DNA of 32,154 nt, from NCBI GenBank assembly GCA_023449855.1, contig JAEXHR010000205.1, positions 1 through 32,154 of the forward strand, written 5' to 3'. A program made the translations under genes and the position numbers. The stretch comes from Pseudomonadota bacterium. GTDB lineage: Bacteria; Pseudomonadota; Alphaproteobacteria; Rhizobiales; Xanthobacteraceae. The notes under the pieces are model-generated. The model saw nothing but the letters and a program-made list of their open reading frames with translations. It ran no database searches and was not told the origin of the DNA. Shown here piece after piece: positions 22,868 to 30,370 of this stretch (position 1 is its first letter; the number at the start of each line of letters is the position of its first letter).

Positions 22868-24133
22868 TCAAGGTGGCCCCCTCAACTGCTGGGGATGATA
22901 CGCATCTTCTCCGCGCTGGGGAACCCATTTTGCCCGCTCCGTAGGCCAAGCCTCCTCCTTCAGCTCCGCCCGGCCATGCGGGGTCAGACGCAGGGTCGCC
23001 GTGAGATACCCACGCTCCACGCAACGATCGAGCAGCGCCGAACATTCGGCAGCGTCGTAGCCCGTCGCATAGCTGAGGGCGGTGCGGCTGCGCACGCCTG
23101 TGGCGACCAGCGCCAGCACCATTGTGGTGGTAAGCCCGAGCACGGCCTCCCCCAGGACCGCAGGCGGAAGCTCCGGCTCCTCCTCGCCCGCAAGGTCGAT
23201 GAGCATCGCGACCGGATCGCGCGCCATGATATCGGGCGGAAACGCCGATTTTTCTCCGAGCAGCACCGTTCTGTCGGGAAACAGCGGCTGCCAGTCCGAA
23301 TCCTCCGATACCGGTGCCCACAGGATCGACGGCGCATTGTTGGGACAGCCATGCTCGAACACCAGCGCCGCCATGGTCCTATTGAACCCGAACCGCATCC
23401 CGCGCCGGGAGGTCTTGCGCCCATAGCGATTGCACAACTCGGTAATGGCCATCTCGATATCGCCGTGCCACGGAATATCGCTGAAAGTGGGGCAATCGCG
23501 AGCCAGTGCGATCTTGGGCCTGCATTTCAGGCCGTTGACCTTCATCATGCCAGCCTGTGTCGCGGTGTAAGCCAGTGCGACGAACCTGATCTGATGTCGG
23601 CTGTGCCAGGACATGACGCTCTCGGAACGCCACATCGCTCTGATGAAGCTTGCCGTCCGCTTTCCCGACCCGATGATGTCATCCACGACGAGGATGGCCT
23701 TCGCCTTGGTTGCGCGAAGCATCTCCAGCGATGGATGGTTCAACAGCTTGTAGGGATCGGCTTTGGAAAGGTTGCGGATGATCGCGGCGGCCCGCACTTC
23801 GCTGCCGACATCTGCGCCCCTCCCCACGGCATCGAGCGGAGCCATCGGGTCGTCGGGGTCGGCCATCACCTCGAAGTAATTGATGTCCTCGTCCAACTCG
23901 CGCGTCGCGTAAAGCGCGACGGGGCCGTCCACCCTCGCCGCTTCAGACAGAATGAGCGCGGTCACCGCCCGTTCGAACGCCGAATGCGACACTAGGGTCA
24001 GCGCACTGAGAAGCCGCGCTGCATTTTCCCGATCGTCCGCATCGAACTGGGCCAACCAGACTTTTCCCCGATCGGTATTGGGGAGGCGCAACGCAAAGTC
24101 TGAAGCGGTGAAAGAGGAATCAGCGGAGCTCAT
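22868..24133 (-). CDS. PRTase-like protein with C-terminal winged helix, probable retron effector
   Basis: 421 residues. The motif ILVVDDIIGSGKRT (147-160) is the PRPP-binding loop of the phosphoribosyltransferase fold (hydrophobic strand, two Asp, then a Gly-Ser/Thr-Gly loop). The N-terminal ~140 residues are helical with HSAFERAVTALILSEA. The C-terminal ~75 residues (about 335-410; ATGVRSRTALSYATG, then LLDRCVERGYL) look like a winged helix. It is transcribed into the retron-type RT, with only a structured gap between. PRTase-like partners are reported for one retron class, which I recall as type III but cannot verify here. The substrate is unknown, and antiphage effector action is inference. 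The long 483-aa frame on the opposite strand is a shadow. Confidence 0.8.
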   Translation of the reverse strand: MSSADSSFTASDFALRLPNTDRGKVWLAQFDADDRENAARLLSALTLVSHSAFERAVTALILSEAARVDGPVALYATRELDEDINYFEVMADPDDPMAPLDAVGRGADVGSEVRAAAIIRNLSKADPYKLLNHPSLEMLRATKAKAILVVDDIIGSGKRTASFIRAMWRSESVMSWHSRHQIRFVALAYTATQAGMMKVNGLKCRPKIALARDCPTFSDIPWHGDIEMAITELCNRYGRKTSRRGMRFGFNRTMAALVFEHGCPNNAPSILWAPVSEDSDWQPLFPDRTVLLGEKSAFPPDIMARDPVAMLIDLAGEEEPELPPAVLGEAVLGLTTTMVLALVATGVRSRTALSYATGYDAAECSALLDRCVERGYLTATLRLTPHGRAELKEEAWPTERAKWVPQRGEDAYHPQQLRGPP

Positions 24134-24247
24134 CTGCGGACCCTACCGCAAATAATTCTCGAGGCGAGTGCTTCGCAGGCGCGATCAACAATAGAAGTTG
24201 GCGCTCGCGAATGGCAAAGATGGAAGCTTGGAAATCGATATCGTCAT
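24134..24247. promoter_or_regulatory. Divergent promoter region of retron cassette and HEPN gene
   Basis: 114 bases between two divergent genes with room for both promoters. On the minus strand a TGCGG-TAGGGT-CCGCA hairpin lies just before the PRTase-like ATG. I see no clear operator. Confidence 0.5.
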
Positions 24248-25246
24248 GTGGTGCTCTTGGACACGTTGTTGCCTCTCGCCGAACAGCTCGACAGAGCCGC
24301 CATCGAGCTGCGGCTTGATCATCCGCTCCATAACCGGCTCGCCCTGATCCTCGTCGACAATGCCGTCGAGCTGATGGTGCGCCACTCGTTGATGGTCCAT
24401 GCGAGTTTCGGCGGTGACTATCCTGGCGGTCTGACTACGGCGCAGCAACGTCGGCAAGCTAGAAGTCAGAAGTTCGCCGACCGCCTCGCTATGCTCGTCC
24501 ATGTGGGTGAGCTTACCACGCTCGAGGCCCGCTTCGTGCTTGCGGCCCACGAGCATCGCAACGCAGCCTATCATGAAGGGTTCGGCGGCGGGCCGTTTCT
24601 CCGCCCGCTGGGTTTCGCTTACTATCGCTTTGCATGCGACTACCTCACCAGGTTCCAGATGGCATTCAGCAGCTGGGTGAGCAACTTCGCATTCAGCGAA
24701 ACCAGCCGTCGCTACTACGACAGCTGCCGGCATGAAGATGCTGCGGCGATGCCAACGCTTGATCGCGCCAAGCTGGCGGCCGCGCTGGAAGCCGAACTTC
24801 CGCAGCTCGACGGGCAACCTGTCACTGAAATCCTCGCCGACACCTTGGAGGCGGATCGGCAGGCGATCGTGAAAAGCTTCCGGTTCTTGATCGAGAACGT
24901 GTCTCCAAAGCTATCGACCCCGAAGCTGCTGGCCAAGATCCAGTTCAGCGCCGCGCGAGATGCCGCGCTGGAAAAGCGGGGCCTCGAGCGGACCTATTTC
25001 GACACACCGCGCCGTGCGGAAGCGGTCCAGTTCGTCAAGACGAGTTGGAAGAAGTACCAGCCTCGCTATCGCGCAATCCCGCATGGTGCCTGGGCGACGG
25101 GCATCGCGCGTATCCGGGCGAGCGAAAGCCTGCATGAGGCGGTCGTCCGCTTTGAGGATTTGCGTTCGAAAATGGCGTTTCTGCGCGATGCGATTTGTGA
25201 CGGCGCCTTCGCCGTCGAAATGGAGATCCAGTCCAGATACGACTGA
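24248..25246 (+). CDS. HEPN-motif protein, possible abortive-infection RNase
   Basis: 332 residues, predominantly helical. The motif RNAAYH at residues 104-109 fits the RxxxxH (RNxxxH) active site of HEPN ribonucleases, with the preceding long helix LALILVDNAVELMVRHSL typical of the fold. HEPN proteins commonly act in abortive infection, toxin-antitoxin and CRISPR effector systems, cutting RNA. The rest (about 170-330) has no motif I recognise. The start is a GTG at 24248; no in-frame ATG lies nearby and the ribosome binding site is weak. It is divergent from the retron cassette, so they could share regulation. Its role is otherwise unknown. Confidence 0.75.
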   Translation: MVLLDTLLPLAEQLDRAAIELRLDHPLHNRLALILVDNAVELMVRHSLMVHASFGGDYPGGLTTAQQRRQARSQKFADRLAMLVHVGELTTLEARFVLAAHEHRNAAYHEGFGGGPFLRPLGFAYYRFACDYLTRFQMAFSSWVSNFAFSETSRRYYDSCRHEDAAAMPTLDRAKLAAALEAELPQLDGQPVTEILADTLEADRQAIVKSFRFLIENVSPKLSTPKLLAKIQFSAARDAALEKRGLERTYFDTPRRAEAVQFVKTSWKKYQPRYRAIPHGAWATGIARIRASESLHEAVVRFEDLRSKMAFLRDAICDGAFAVEMEIQSRYD

Positions 25247-25381
25247 CGGGCAGTTCCAGACACAAAGGCCGCCACAGCCGCAATGCGCCTAAAGACCTGT
25301 GATCTCGCGCCGTTTGCGTGATCGCAGGCATCAGTCAGCGACGTTCGATCTGGTGAAAAATGGTGCTCAAAAGCATTGGGG

Positions 25382-25414
25382 CCGGCCTTCGCGATTGCGT
25401 TCAAGGCCGGTTTT
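25382..25414 (+). terminator. Rho-independent terminator after the HEPN gene
   Basis: CCGGCCTT (25382-25389) pairs with AAGGCCGG (25403-25410) around a 13-base loop, followed by TTTT. It lies 136 bases after the HEPN stop on the same strand. Confidence 0.65.
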
Positions 25415-25728
25415 GTCCTAACTGCGCGTGCCGTCGGAGACGATGGCGGAGGCGTCGAAACCTTCAAAAGCGAGAGCCGGTCCCAGCTATGGAGACCGGG
25501 TGGCGGACGCGTATGTCCAAGGCCACCCGGCCCAAAGGCGGCCGCGCCTGTCTCGTTTCAGGTTTCGAACACCCGGTTCCAACGCCGGCACGCCTCATAA
25601 TTCAGGGCGTGCCGCCGGCTGTCCGGAGAAGATGGCTTCGGGGCAGCACTGGCACCCGACACAGGGAGCTGGAATGTGATCAACGACCTGAACTTTGGTG
25701 GACGTCAGTCCGTCTCTCCAGCCATTTG
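25415..25728. other. Non-coding gap with long inverted repeat
   Basis: About 314 bases between the terminator and the next gene. Two overlapping plus-strand frames (starting at 25360 and 25428) cover it, but neither shows any recognisable feature and their composition is erratic (Arg/Cys runs). A 9-bp perfect inverted repeat, CCGGGTGGC at 25496-25504 and GCCACCCGG at 25522-25530 with a 17-base loop, is the main structure. A short GTG frame (25676-25730, 17 codons) ends on the ATG of the next gene and could couple its translation. Confidence 0.4.
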
Positions 25729-25956
25729 ATGGCGGCTGACGACAAGGATCCGGTTGCCAGCGCGATCGGCGGGACCCTCGGTATCATCGGCGCTCTATTG
25801 GCGCGCGCGGGCGTTGCATCCCTCGAGGACTTCGCAGGCGCACTGAGCGTCTATGCCCGCGTCACGCGCGAGACCGATCCCGATCAGGCCGAGATCCTCG
25901 ACCAATGGGTATCGATGCTGCGTACCCTCGCGGCCCGCAGCGCCCCGCCCAACTAG
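25729..25956 (+). CDS. Unknown small helical protein, 75 aa
   Basis: It starts at ATG in TTTGATGG and is Ala-rich: a hydrophobic stretch ASAIGGTLGIIGALLARAGV is followed by a charged helix (LEDFAGALSVYARVTRETD, then QAEILDQWVSMLR). It could be one short membrane helix or an amphipathic helical bundle. No family recognised. It ends 21 bases before the convergent relaxase stop. The longer frame from 25360 covers the terminator and lacks coding character, so I prefer the short start. Confidence 0.5.
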   Translation: MAADDKDPVASAIGGTLGIIGALLARAGVASLEDFAGALSVYARVTRETDPDQAEILDQWVSMLRTLAARSAPPN

Positions 25957-25977
25957 CGGCGCGGCGCAACCGATCGC

Positions 25978-27114
25978 TCAGCGTTCCCGGTCACGCGGCT
26001 TGTGCGGCTCCCGCTCTGGCTTGTCCGCAGCATCGGAGCCTATGTCTGGCATGCGCTCCCCCTGCCCCGCTGTGCGCTGCGCCATCATGATCTCGCGCGC
26101 TCGGGCAAGGCGCCGGGACACGGCCGGCGGCATGGCGGCCACGAAGCTGGTCACATCCTGCGCCAGCGCCAGATCCTCTTCCTTGCCGGTTGCCGCGAGC
26201 GCGGCGGCCGCCTGCGCATAGGTCGCGCGAATGAACTTCTGACGGCCAAGCGCTGCGACATCCTCGGGCCGGCGCTCGGGCTCGGCCGCGTTTGCGAAGG
26301 TTTCAGCGCGCTCTTCGGTCAGGCGGTGGATGTCGAGCCCCTTGCCTTCTCCTGCGCCAAGGCCGTCGGTCCGCGCGTCGAGATGCCGCGCTGACGAGCG
26401 GATGCGTTTCTGGACGTGGCCGCGCGCCCGGCGCGGCGTGGCTTCGGCTGCCACGCCCCGTTCGCGCAGCTCATGCGCAAAACTTTCACGCCAATGGTGC
26501 AGGTCGGCCTTGCGCGGATTGAACCGGGTGCCGTCCTCGCCCTGGGTGGCGACGGTCAGATGCACATGCGGATGGTCGGTGTCGGTGTGGAGCGCGACCA
26601 TATAGGCGAACTGCCCCTCGAACTCGACGCGGGCAAAAGCCTGAACAGCGTCATGGATCGTCGCGGCGTCCGTCGTGCCACCCGGCATCGACAGCACCAT
26701 CGACATGGACGTCGGGCGATCTCGTCCGGTCGGGTTCATCGCATCGTCGAGCATCGCCCAGTCGCCGGCGATTGCCTTCAGACGCTTCTCATCGGTGATG
26801 ATCTCGCCTTCGCTGCTACGCACCTCGAGTTTGCCGTGCCGCGAGATATACCCAAAATGCTCGGCGAGATGAGCAGGCCCCCGCTGCTTGCCCGAGATCT
26901 TGACCATGACCTCCGGCGCCTTGCGCACGATGCGCTCGAGCTTGGCGCGCGCCTGCGCGGGCGTGAGCATGGCCGAGCCATCACCGCCCGCACTGCTCCG
27001 GCCGCCCCGTATCCGCAGCGTCCCGCCTTTCAGCGTGCGCTTGCCCCCGCTCGGCGGTCGCCAAGCCTCCATCAGGCTCGGTAGCGGCAGGACATCCTCA
27101 TCGCCGCCGCTCAT
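25978..27114 (-). CDS. Relaxase/mobilization nuclease (VirD2/MobP-like)
   Basis: 378 residues from the ATG overlapping the MobC stop. The three-His metal motif HTDTDHPHVH is at residues 176-185, and a likely catalytic Tyr89 is in HFGYISRHG. An N-terminal extension of about 60 residues (Gly/Arg-rich) precedes the nuclease domain, and the C-terminus is charged and probably disordered. The enzyme nicks oriT and attaches to the 5' end of the transferred strand. It lacks a large C-terminal domain; an LPD7 domain is found separately at 17045. It forms an operon with the MobC-like gene. Confidence 0.9.
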   Translation of the reverse strand: MSGGDEDVLPLPSLMEAWRPPSGGKRTLKGGTLRIRGGRSSAGGDGSAMLTPAQARAKLERIVRKAPEVMVKISGKQRGPAHLAEHFGYISRHGKLEVRSSEGEIITDEKRLKAIAGDWAMLDDAMNPTGRDRPTSMSMVLSMPGGTTDAATIHDAVQAFARVEFEGQFAYMVALHTDTDHPHVHLTVATQGEDGTRFNPRKADLHHWRESFAHELRERGVAAEATPRRARGHVQKRIRSSARHLDARTDGLGAGEGKGLDIHRLTEERAETFANAAEPERRPEDVAALGRQKFIRATYAQAAAALAATGKEEDLALAQDVTSFVAAMPPAVSRRLARAREIMMAQRTAGQGERMPDIGSDAADKPEREPHKPRDRER

Positions 27115-27641
27115 GCCGGCGTATCCCAATAGCTCGCATCGCCCTTGAGCGCCTGGCCCAGCGCCGCAAGCTTCTCGTTCACGTCATCCCGGAAGGACGC
27201 GACGCGGGCGGCCTCACGCGCGAGATCGAGGCCGGAGTCCACCATCGTCGCCGCGTGCAGCGCATGGACCGCCTGATTGAGATTGATGCCGATGCGATTG
27301 AGCTCGCGCCAGGACTGCGCGATCGCCGCGCGATCGGGGCGCGGCGGCGGCGCCTTGCCGAAGAGACGCCGGCGCAGAAGGGCAACGATCCACTCGGTGC
27401 GTTTAAGGCCGCGCGCCTCCGCCGCCGCATCGAGCAAGGCCAGGTCGCTCGGGGTCAGGCGAACCTCGACCCGGCCCGTCGTGCGCTCGCGAGGCGCCGG
27501 CACCACGACATCATCCTCGTTCGTGCGCAGCGCCTCATCGACCAGCCCACGCAGCAGTGCCGAGCGGCCTCCACGGGAGGCTGCCATCGCATCGAAGCGC
27601 GCCGCGAGATCATCGGGCAGGCGGAGGCCGAAAAAAGCCAT
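27111..27641 (-). CDS. MobC-like relaxosome protein with two RHH-like segments
   Basis: 176 residues. An N-terminal ribbon-helix-helix-like segment (FFGLRLPDDLAARFDAMAA) and a second one (VEVRLTPSDLALLDAAAEA, then RTEWIVALL) precede a MobC-type motif (LNRIGINLNQAVHAL, about residues 114-128). MobC proteins bind oriT and help the relaxase melt and nick DNA. Two DNA-binding segments in one chain are unusual, since MobC proteins generally carry one. It overlaps the relaxase gene by four bases. Confidence 0.85.
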   Translation of the reverse strand: MAFFGLRLPDDLAARFDAMAASRGGRSALLRGLVDEALRTNEDDVVVPAPRERTTGRVEVRLTPSDLALLDAAAEARGLKRTEWIVALLRRRLFGKAPPPRPDRAAIAQSWRELNRIGINLNQAVHALHAATMVDSGLDLAREAARVASFRDDVNEKLAALGQALKGDASYWDTPA

Positions 27642-27796
27642 GCGCCATCCTATTGTTAAACATCCCCGGCGACAAGCCTATCCGGCCCTCACCTTAATTG
27701 ACCCCTTCCATAGTCTGCTCAAGCAGACTCGCAGCCTCTCCCGAAGAAGCATCTCACCGGCTGCGCAAGCAAGCCCGAATGATCGTTGAAATGAAA
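27642..27796. promoter_or_regulatory. Mob promoter region and possible oriT
   Basis: The 155 bases upstream of the MobC-like gene are the usual place for oriT. The sequence contains an 18-bp palindrome (27712-27729) and CATCCTAT and CTATCCGG strings (27644-27651 and 27678-27685) that loosely resemble P-type nick regions, but I could not settle on a nick site. The palindrome overlaps a plausible -35 element (TTGAGC on the minus strand). Confidence 0.35.
27712..27729. repeat. Palindrome copy 1, AGTCTGCT-CA-AGCAGACT
   Basis: Perfect 8-bp arms with a two-base centre, upstream of the mobC-relaxase operon. The same sequence recurs, extended to 24 bp, at 30371-30394 upstream of the RHH-ParA-KorB operon. 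It is a likely shared operator, or one of several sites for the KorB/ParB-like protein. Confidence 0.8.
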
Positions 27797-27829
27797 ATGG
27801 CGGCATCCCTGAAGAAGGGATGCCGCCAT
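27797..27829 (-). terminator. Strong stem-loop, 14-bp perfect stem
   Basis: ATGGCGGCATCCCT (27797-27810) pairs exactly with AGGGATGCCGCCAT (27816-27829) around a 5-base loop. On the minus strand it follows the zinc-ribbon gene and would end the RHH-ParA-KorB transcript before the mob promoter. The T-run is short. Confidence 0.75.
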
Positions 27830-27892
27830 CATTCGATCTGGAAATTTACGTTTACTGACGCGGAGTGAGTGGTGCTGTTGGCCGGGCCTGCG

Positions 27893-28102
27893 CTACCCAT
27901 CATTGGCCGAGTGCGGCGGGTTGGCCTCGTCGATCAGACGCTGGATAGCCGCGATCGGCGTGTCATCCTCGAGCCGGATCATCGCGCTACAGGAACAGAC
28001 AGCGACTTTCTGCAAGCGCATCTGCCTGTAGGAGACGCTGAGTTCGGCTCCACAGTTCGGGCAATCCACTTGCGCGCAGATATCGTCCAGCTCGCCGGTC
28101 AT
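27893..28102 (-). CDS. Small zinc-ribbon protein, 69 aa
   Basis: The Cys pattern CPNC, then CSC about 21 residues later (VDCPNCGAELSV, VAVCSCSAMIRL) suggests zinc binding. The C-terminal helix is TPIAAIQRLIDEANPP. No family recognised; such small ribbons accompany plasmid backbones. Start: GGAGG lies immediately upstream of two ATG codons (28105 and 28102), and the second gives better spacing; a third ATG at 28129 has no ribosome site. It is probably the last gene of the RHH-ParA-KorB operon, 62 bases after the KorB-like gene. Confidence 0.6.
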   Translation of the reverse strand: MTGELDDICAQVDCPNCGAELSVSYRQMRLQKVAVCSCSAMIRLEDDTPIAAIQRLIDEANPPHSANDG

Positions 28103-28164
28103 CATGCCTCCTTGCGTCAGGCGACTCATCGCAGGTTGGACGGCACCCTACTCCAATCCGGCAC

Positions 28165-29061
28165 TCAATCGAACGACAGATCGGAGGTCGCGACCTCACC
28201 CTCATCGCCGTCATCGAACACCACCCGAACCCGCTCGGGCAATACGAGCCGGGCGGATCGGGCGCCGACCATCACCTTGACGGGGCTGGGCGCCACGATC
28301 GGACGCGCGTGCCCTGCCCGGCCCGTCGGCTTGGCTGGCGATGGTGCGGCGGGCACGGCTGCCGGCGCGGTGGGCGCAGGCGCGGAACCGGCATCGACCG
28401 CACCCTTGAGCGAGGCAATGAACCGGCTACCTTCGGCAAGCGTGACGCCACGCTCGCCCAGTCCTGCGACGAACCCGCGCACCTCGACCGGATGCTTGCG
28501 GGCGGCGCGGTGGAGATCGTAGAGGACGCGGATGGGGGCCTTGTCGATCGCCTCGCGCAGATAAGGCTCCATCTCGCCATAGGCTGCGTAGAGCGAGACG
28601 AACTGCTTGGACCGGCCGAGCGCCTTGGCGATCTCGGCCTGGGTCTTGCCCTGCGCCAGCATGCGCTCGACGCCAAGCGCGAGTTCACGCGACGAGAGGC
28701 TGGCGCGCTGATCATTCTCGACGATCTGATCGGCGAGGACGTCACCGCCCTCCCCCGCTTCGCTGACGATCGCCGGAATGGTCGTCTTGCCCGCCGCGAG
28801 CGATGCGCGGTAGCGCCGTTCGCCCATGCGGATGACATGTTTGCCGTCCGCATTCCTGGGGCGAACGATGATCGGCTGCAGCACGCCGCGCACCTCGATC
28901 GACGCTGCAAGCTCGGCGAGTTCCACTTCGTCGAAGTGCGTGCGCGGATTGCCGGGGTCGGGCATCACCCAGTCGAGCGGCAAGTCCTCGACGCGCCGTG
29001 CGCTCTCATGCGCGCCCACGAGCATTCCGAACTCTTCGGCGCGCTGATCGAATTTGCCCAT
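28165..29061 (-). CDS. KorB/ParB-like DNA-binding partition protein and repressor
   Basis: 298 residues. ParB N-terminal motifs are present: NPRTHFDEVELAEL, SIEVRGVLQPIIVRP and GERRYRAS. The helix-turn-helix follows (AEIAKALGRSKQFVSLYAAYGEM, about residues 135-160). After a Pro/Ala linker, the last ~40 residues (ARLVLPERVRVVFDDGDEG) resemble the SH3-like C-terminal domain of KorB from IncP plasmids. KorB both represses promoters and works with a ParA-type ATPase (IncC) in partition. It overlaps the parA stop (TGATG), so the two are co-translated. The palindromes at 27712 and 30371 are candidate binding sites. Confidence 0.85.
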   Translation of the reverse strand: MGKFDQRAEEFGMLVGAHESARRVEDLPLDWVMPDPGNPRTHFDEVELAELAASIEVRGVLQPIIVRPRNADGKHVIRMGERRYRASLAAGKTTIPAIVSEAGEGGDVLADQIVENDQRASLSSRELALGVERMLAQGKTQAEIAKALGRSKQFVSLYAAYGEMEPYLREAIDKAPIRVLYDLHRAARKHPVEVRGFVAGLGERGVTLAEGSRFIASLKGAVDAGSAPAPTAPAAVPAAPSPAKPTGRAGHARPIVAPSPVKVMVGARSARLVLPERVRVVFDDGDEGEVATSDLSFD

Positions 29062-29825
29062 CAGGCGCTCTCCTTCGCCCGCGCATCGACGCGCCGTTCT
29101 ACTTCGGCGAGGATCGAGCGGATCTCGTCCGAGGCCGCCTTGGCGCCGCTGCCCGTTTCATGCCAGACCGCATGATGGTTCTCGGCCGAATGCTTGTAGG
29201 TCGGGCGCGCCTTCACGAAGGCCGGGAACATGAGCGCCGGGCCGACCGCCTGGGTGAGCTTGACCGCATTGTCCATGTCCCGCTTGTCGAAGGCATTGAC
29301 CATCGAGGGCAGCAGCCCGAGGAAATTGACCTTGCGCCCGCCGCGCGCGCCCTCGGCCTTCTTGAGCGCGGTCAGCAGCATCTTGGCGCATTCCAGCGAA
29401 TCCTCGGCGACCTGAACCGGCGCGATGACTTCGTCCGCGACCGCCATCGCGCTCAAGGTGAGCTCGTCCCATTTGGGTCCGGTGTCGATCACACAATAAT
29501 CGAAGTGGTGAGGCAGCTCGCGGAAGCGGACGATAAAGTCATGCACGTCCTGCGCGGCCTTGACCATCTGGAGACGCGGATCGGCCGCGAACACGGTGAT
29601 GCCGGCTGCGTCGTCCAGCGCCAGTTTTGCGTCGGGATCGAACAGGTCGGCGGAAAACCAGCCGGTCCGTTCCTTCGCGAGCCGGCGGGTCGAAGATCCC
29701 TGCGGATCGAGATCAATGAACGCGACCCGCCGCCCTGCCTGCTCGGCCAGATACCAGGCGAGATGGGTTGCAAAGAAGGTCTTGCCGACGCCGCCCTTGA
29801 GCAGGCTGATGACGATGGTCTTCAC
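29061..29825 (-). CDS. parA: ParA/IncC-like partition ATPase
   Basis: 254 residues. The deviant Walker A KGGVGKT at residues 10-16, FIDLDPQGSS (Walker A' and Asp) and YCVIDTGP are all in place. The N-terminus is the ATPase directly, with no HTH extension, so this is a small ParA more like IncC2 or type Ib than P1 ParA. It would partition the element using the KorB-like partner. The ribosome binding region is GGCAGGGAAAC upstream of the ATG. Confidence 0.93.
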   Translation of the reverse strand: MKTIVISLLKGGVGKTFFATHLAWYLAEQAGRRVAFIDLDPQGSSTRRLAKERTGWFSADLFDPDAKLALDDAAGITVFAADPRLQMVKAAQDVHDFIVRFRELPHHFDYCVIDTGPKWDELTLSAMAVADEVIAPVQVAEDSLECAKMLLTALKKAEGARGGRKVNFLGLLPSMVNAFDKRDMDNAVKLTQAVGPALMFPAFVKARPTYKHSAENHHAVWHETGSGAKAASDEIRSILAEVERRVDARAKESA

Positions 29826-29852
29826 ATCATGTTTCCCTGCCAGGCGCCGCGC

Positions 29853-30029
29853 TCAGAAATCGTCGCCACCGTTGCGAAGGTTGCGCTCATAATGGTCGCG
29901 CGCCGACCAGTCCCCGCCGCCGCTGCCGAACCGGGGGCCGACATCGCGGAACAGATAGACGGTGAAGGCGAAGCACGCGAAACCGAAGAGGATCGCGTGA
30001 TCGGGATGCTGGGAAAAATATTCCGCCAT
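29853..30029 (-). CDS. Small single-pass membrane protein, 58 aa
   Basis: MAEYFSQHPDHAILFGFACF and onward: one hydrophobic segment (residues 12-28), then a charged Gly-rich tail (GSGGGDWSARDHYERN). AGGAGA six bases before the ATG is a good ribosome site. It lies between the RHH gene (two bases downstream of it) and parA (27 bases), within the operon. No family recognised; conservation in related elements would confirm it. Confidence 0.7.
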   Translation of the reverse strand: MAEYFSQHPDHAILFGFACFAFTVYLFRDVGPRFGSGGGDWSARDHYERNLRNGGDDF

Positions 30030-30031
30030 GA

Positions 30032-30265
30032 TCAGTCTCCTGTAGCAGCCGCGGGCCGGGGCTGCCGGCCGCGTTGGTCGCGAAGTTCCGCATCGGGGAC
30101 ATCAAGACCATAGGTTTGCTTCAGCGCGTTCATGACGAGCGCGCGGATGGTGATATTATCGTGGTCGAGCGCGAGCCTCGCGATCGCGGCGTGCATCTGC
30201 GGGGTGACCCGCAGCTGCAGAAAGGCCGAGCGCCGTTCCTCGCTCCCCTGCCCCTCCGTCACCAT
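30032..30265 (-). CDS. Ribbon-helix-helix-like regulator, 77 aa
   Basis: The N-terminus is MVTEGQGSEERRSAF, followed by an RHH-like strand-helix-helix (FLQLRVTPQMHAAIARLALD, then ITIRALVMNALKQTYG). Proteins of this size in front of parA often autoregulate partition operons (ParG/CopG type). I start at 30265 because GAGAGGAGAG lies upstream; the 137-residue extension from 30445 would run through two palindromes. The 22-bp palindrome at 30307 is a natural operator for it. Confidence 0.75.
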   Translation of the reverse strand: MVTEGQGSEERRSAFLQLRVTPQMHAAIARLALDHDNITIRALVMNALKQTYGLDVPDAELRDQRGRQPRPAAATGD

Positions 30266-30306
30266 ATGCTCTCTCTCCTCTCGCGCTGCCCGGATGATCC
30301 GCGCCC

Positions 30307-30328
30307 ACCGTATTGAATTCAATACGGT
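30307..30328. promoter_or_regulatory. 22-bp perfect palindrome, probable operator
   Basis: ACCGTATTGAA followed directly by its reverse complement TTCAATACGGT, with no spacer. It lies 42 bases before the RHH-gene start, in the promoter region of the RHH-ParA-KorB operon. RHH dimers often bind such dyads. Confidence 0.7.
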
Positions 30329-30370
30329 CGCGATGAGGCGTCTCCCCGGCACGACCGGCGCAGCGCGCAC

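Noticed and set aside
22544..23995. 483-residue open frame on the plus strand opposite the PRTase-like gene
   Set aside because: The minus frame carries the PRPP-loop motif and a coherent fold; the plus frame is Arg/His/Pro-rich with no motif, a GC-rich shadow.
25360..25956. 198-residue frame extending the small 75-aa gene upstream
   Set aside because: The first ~120 codons run through a terminator hairpin and have erratic Arg/Cys-rich content.
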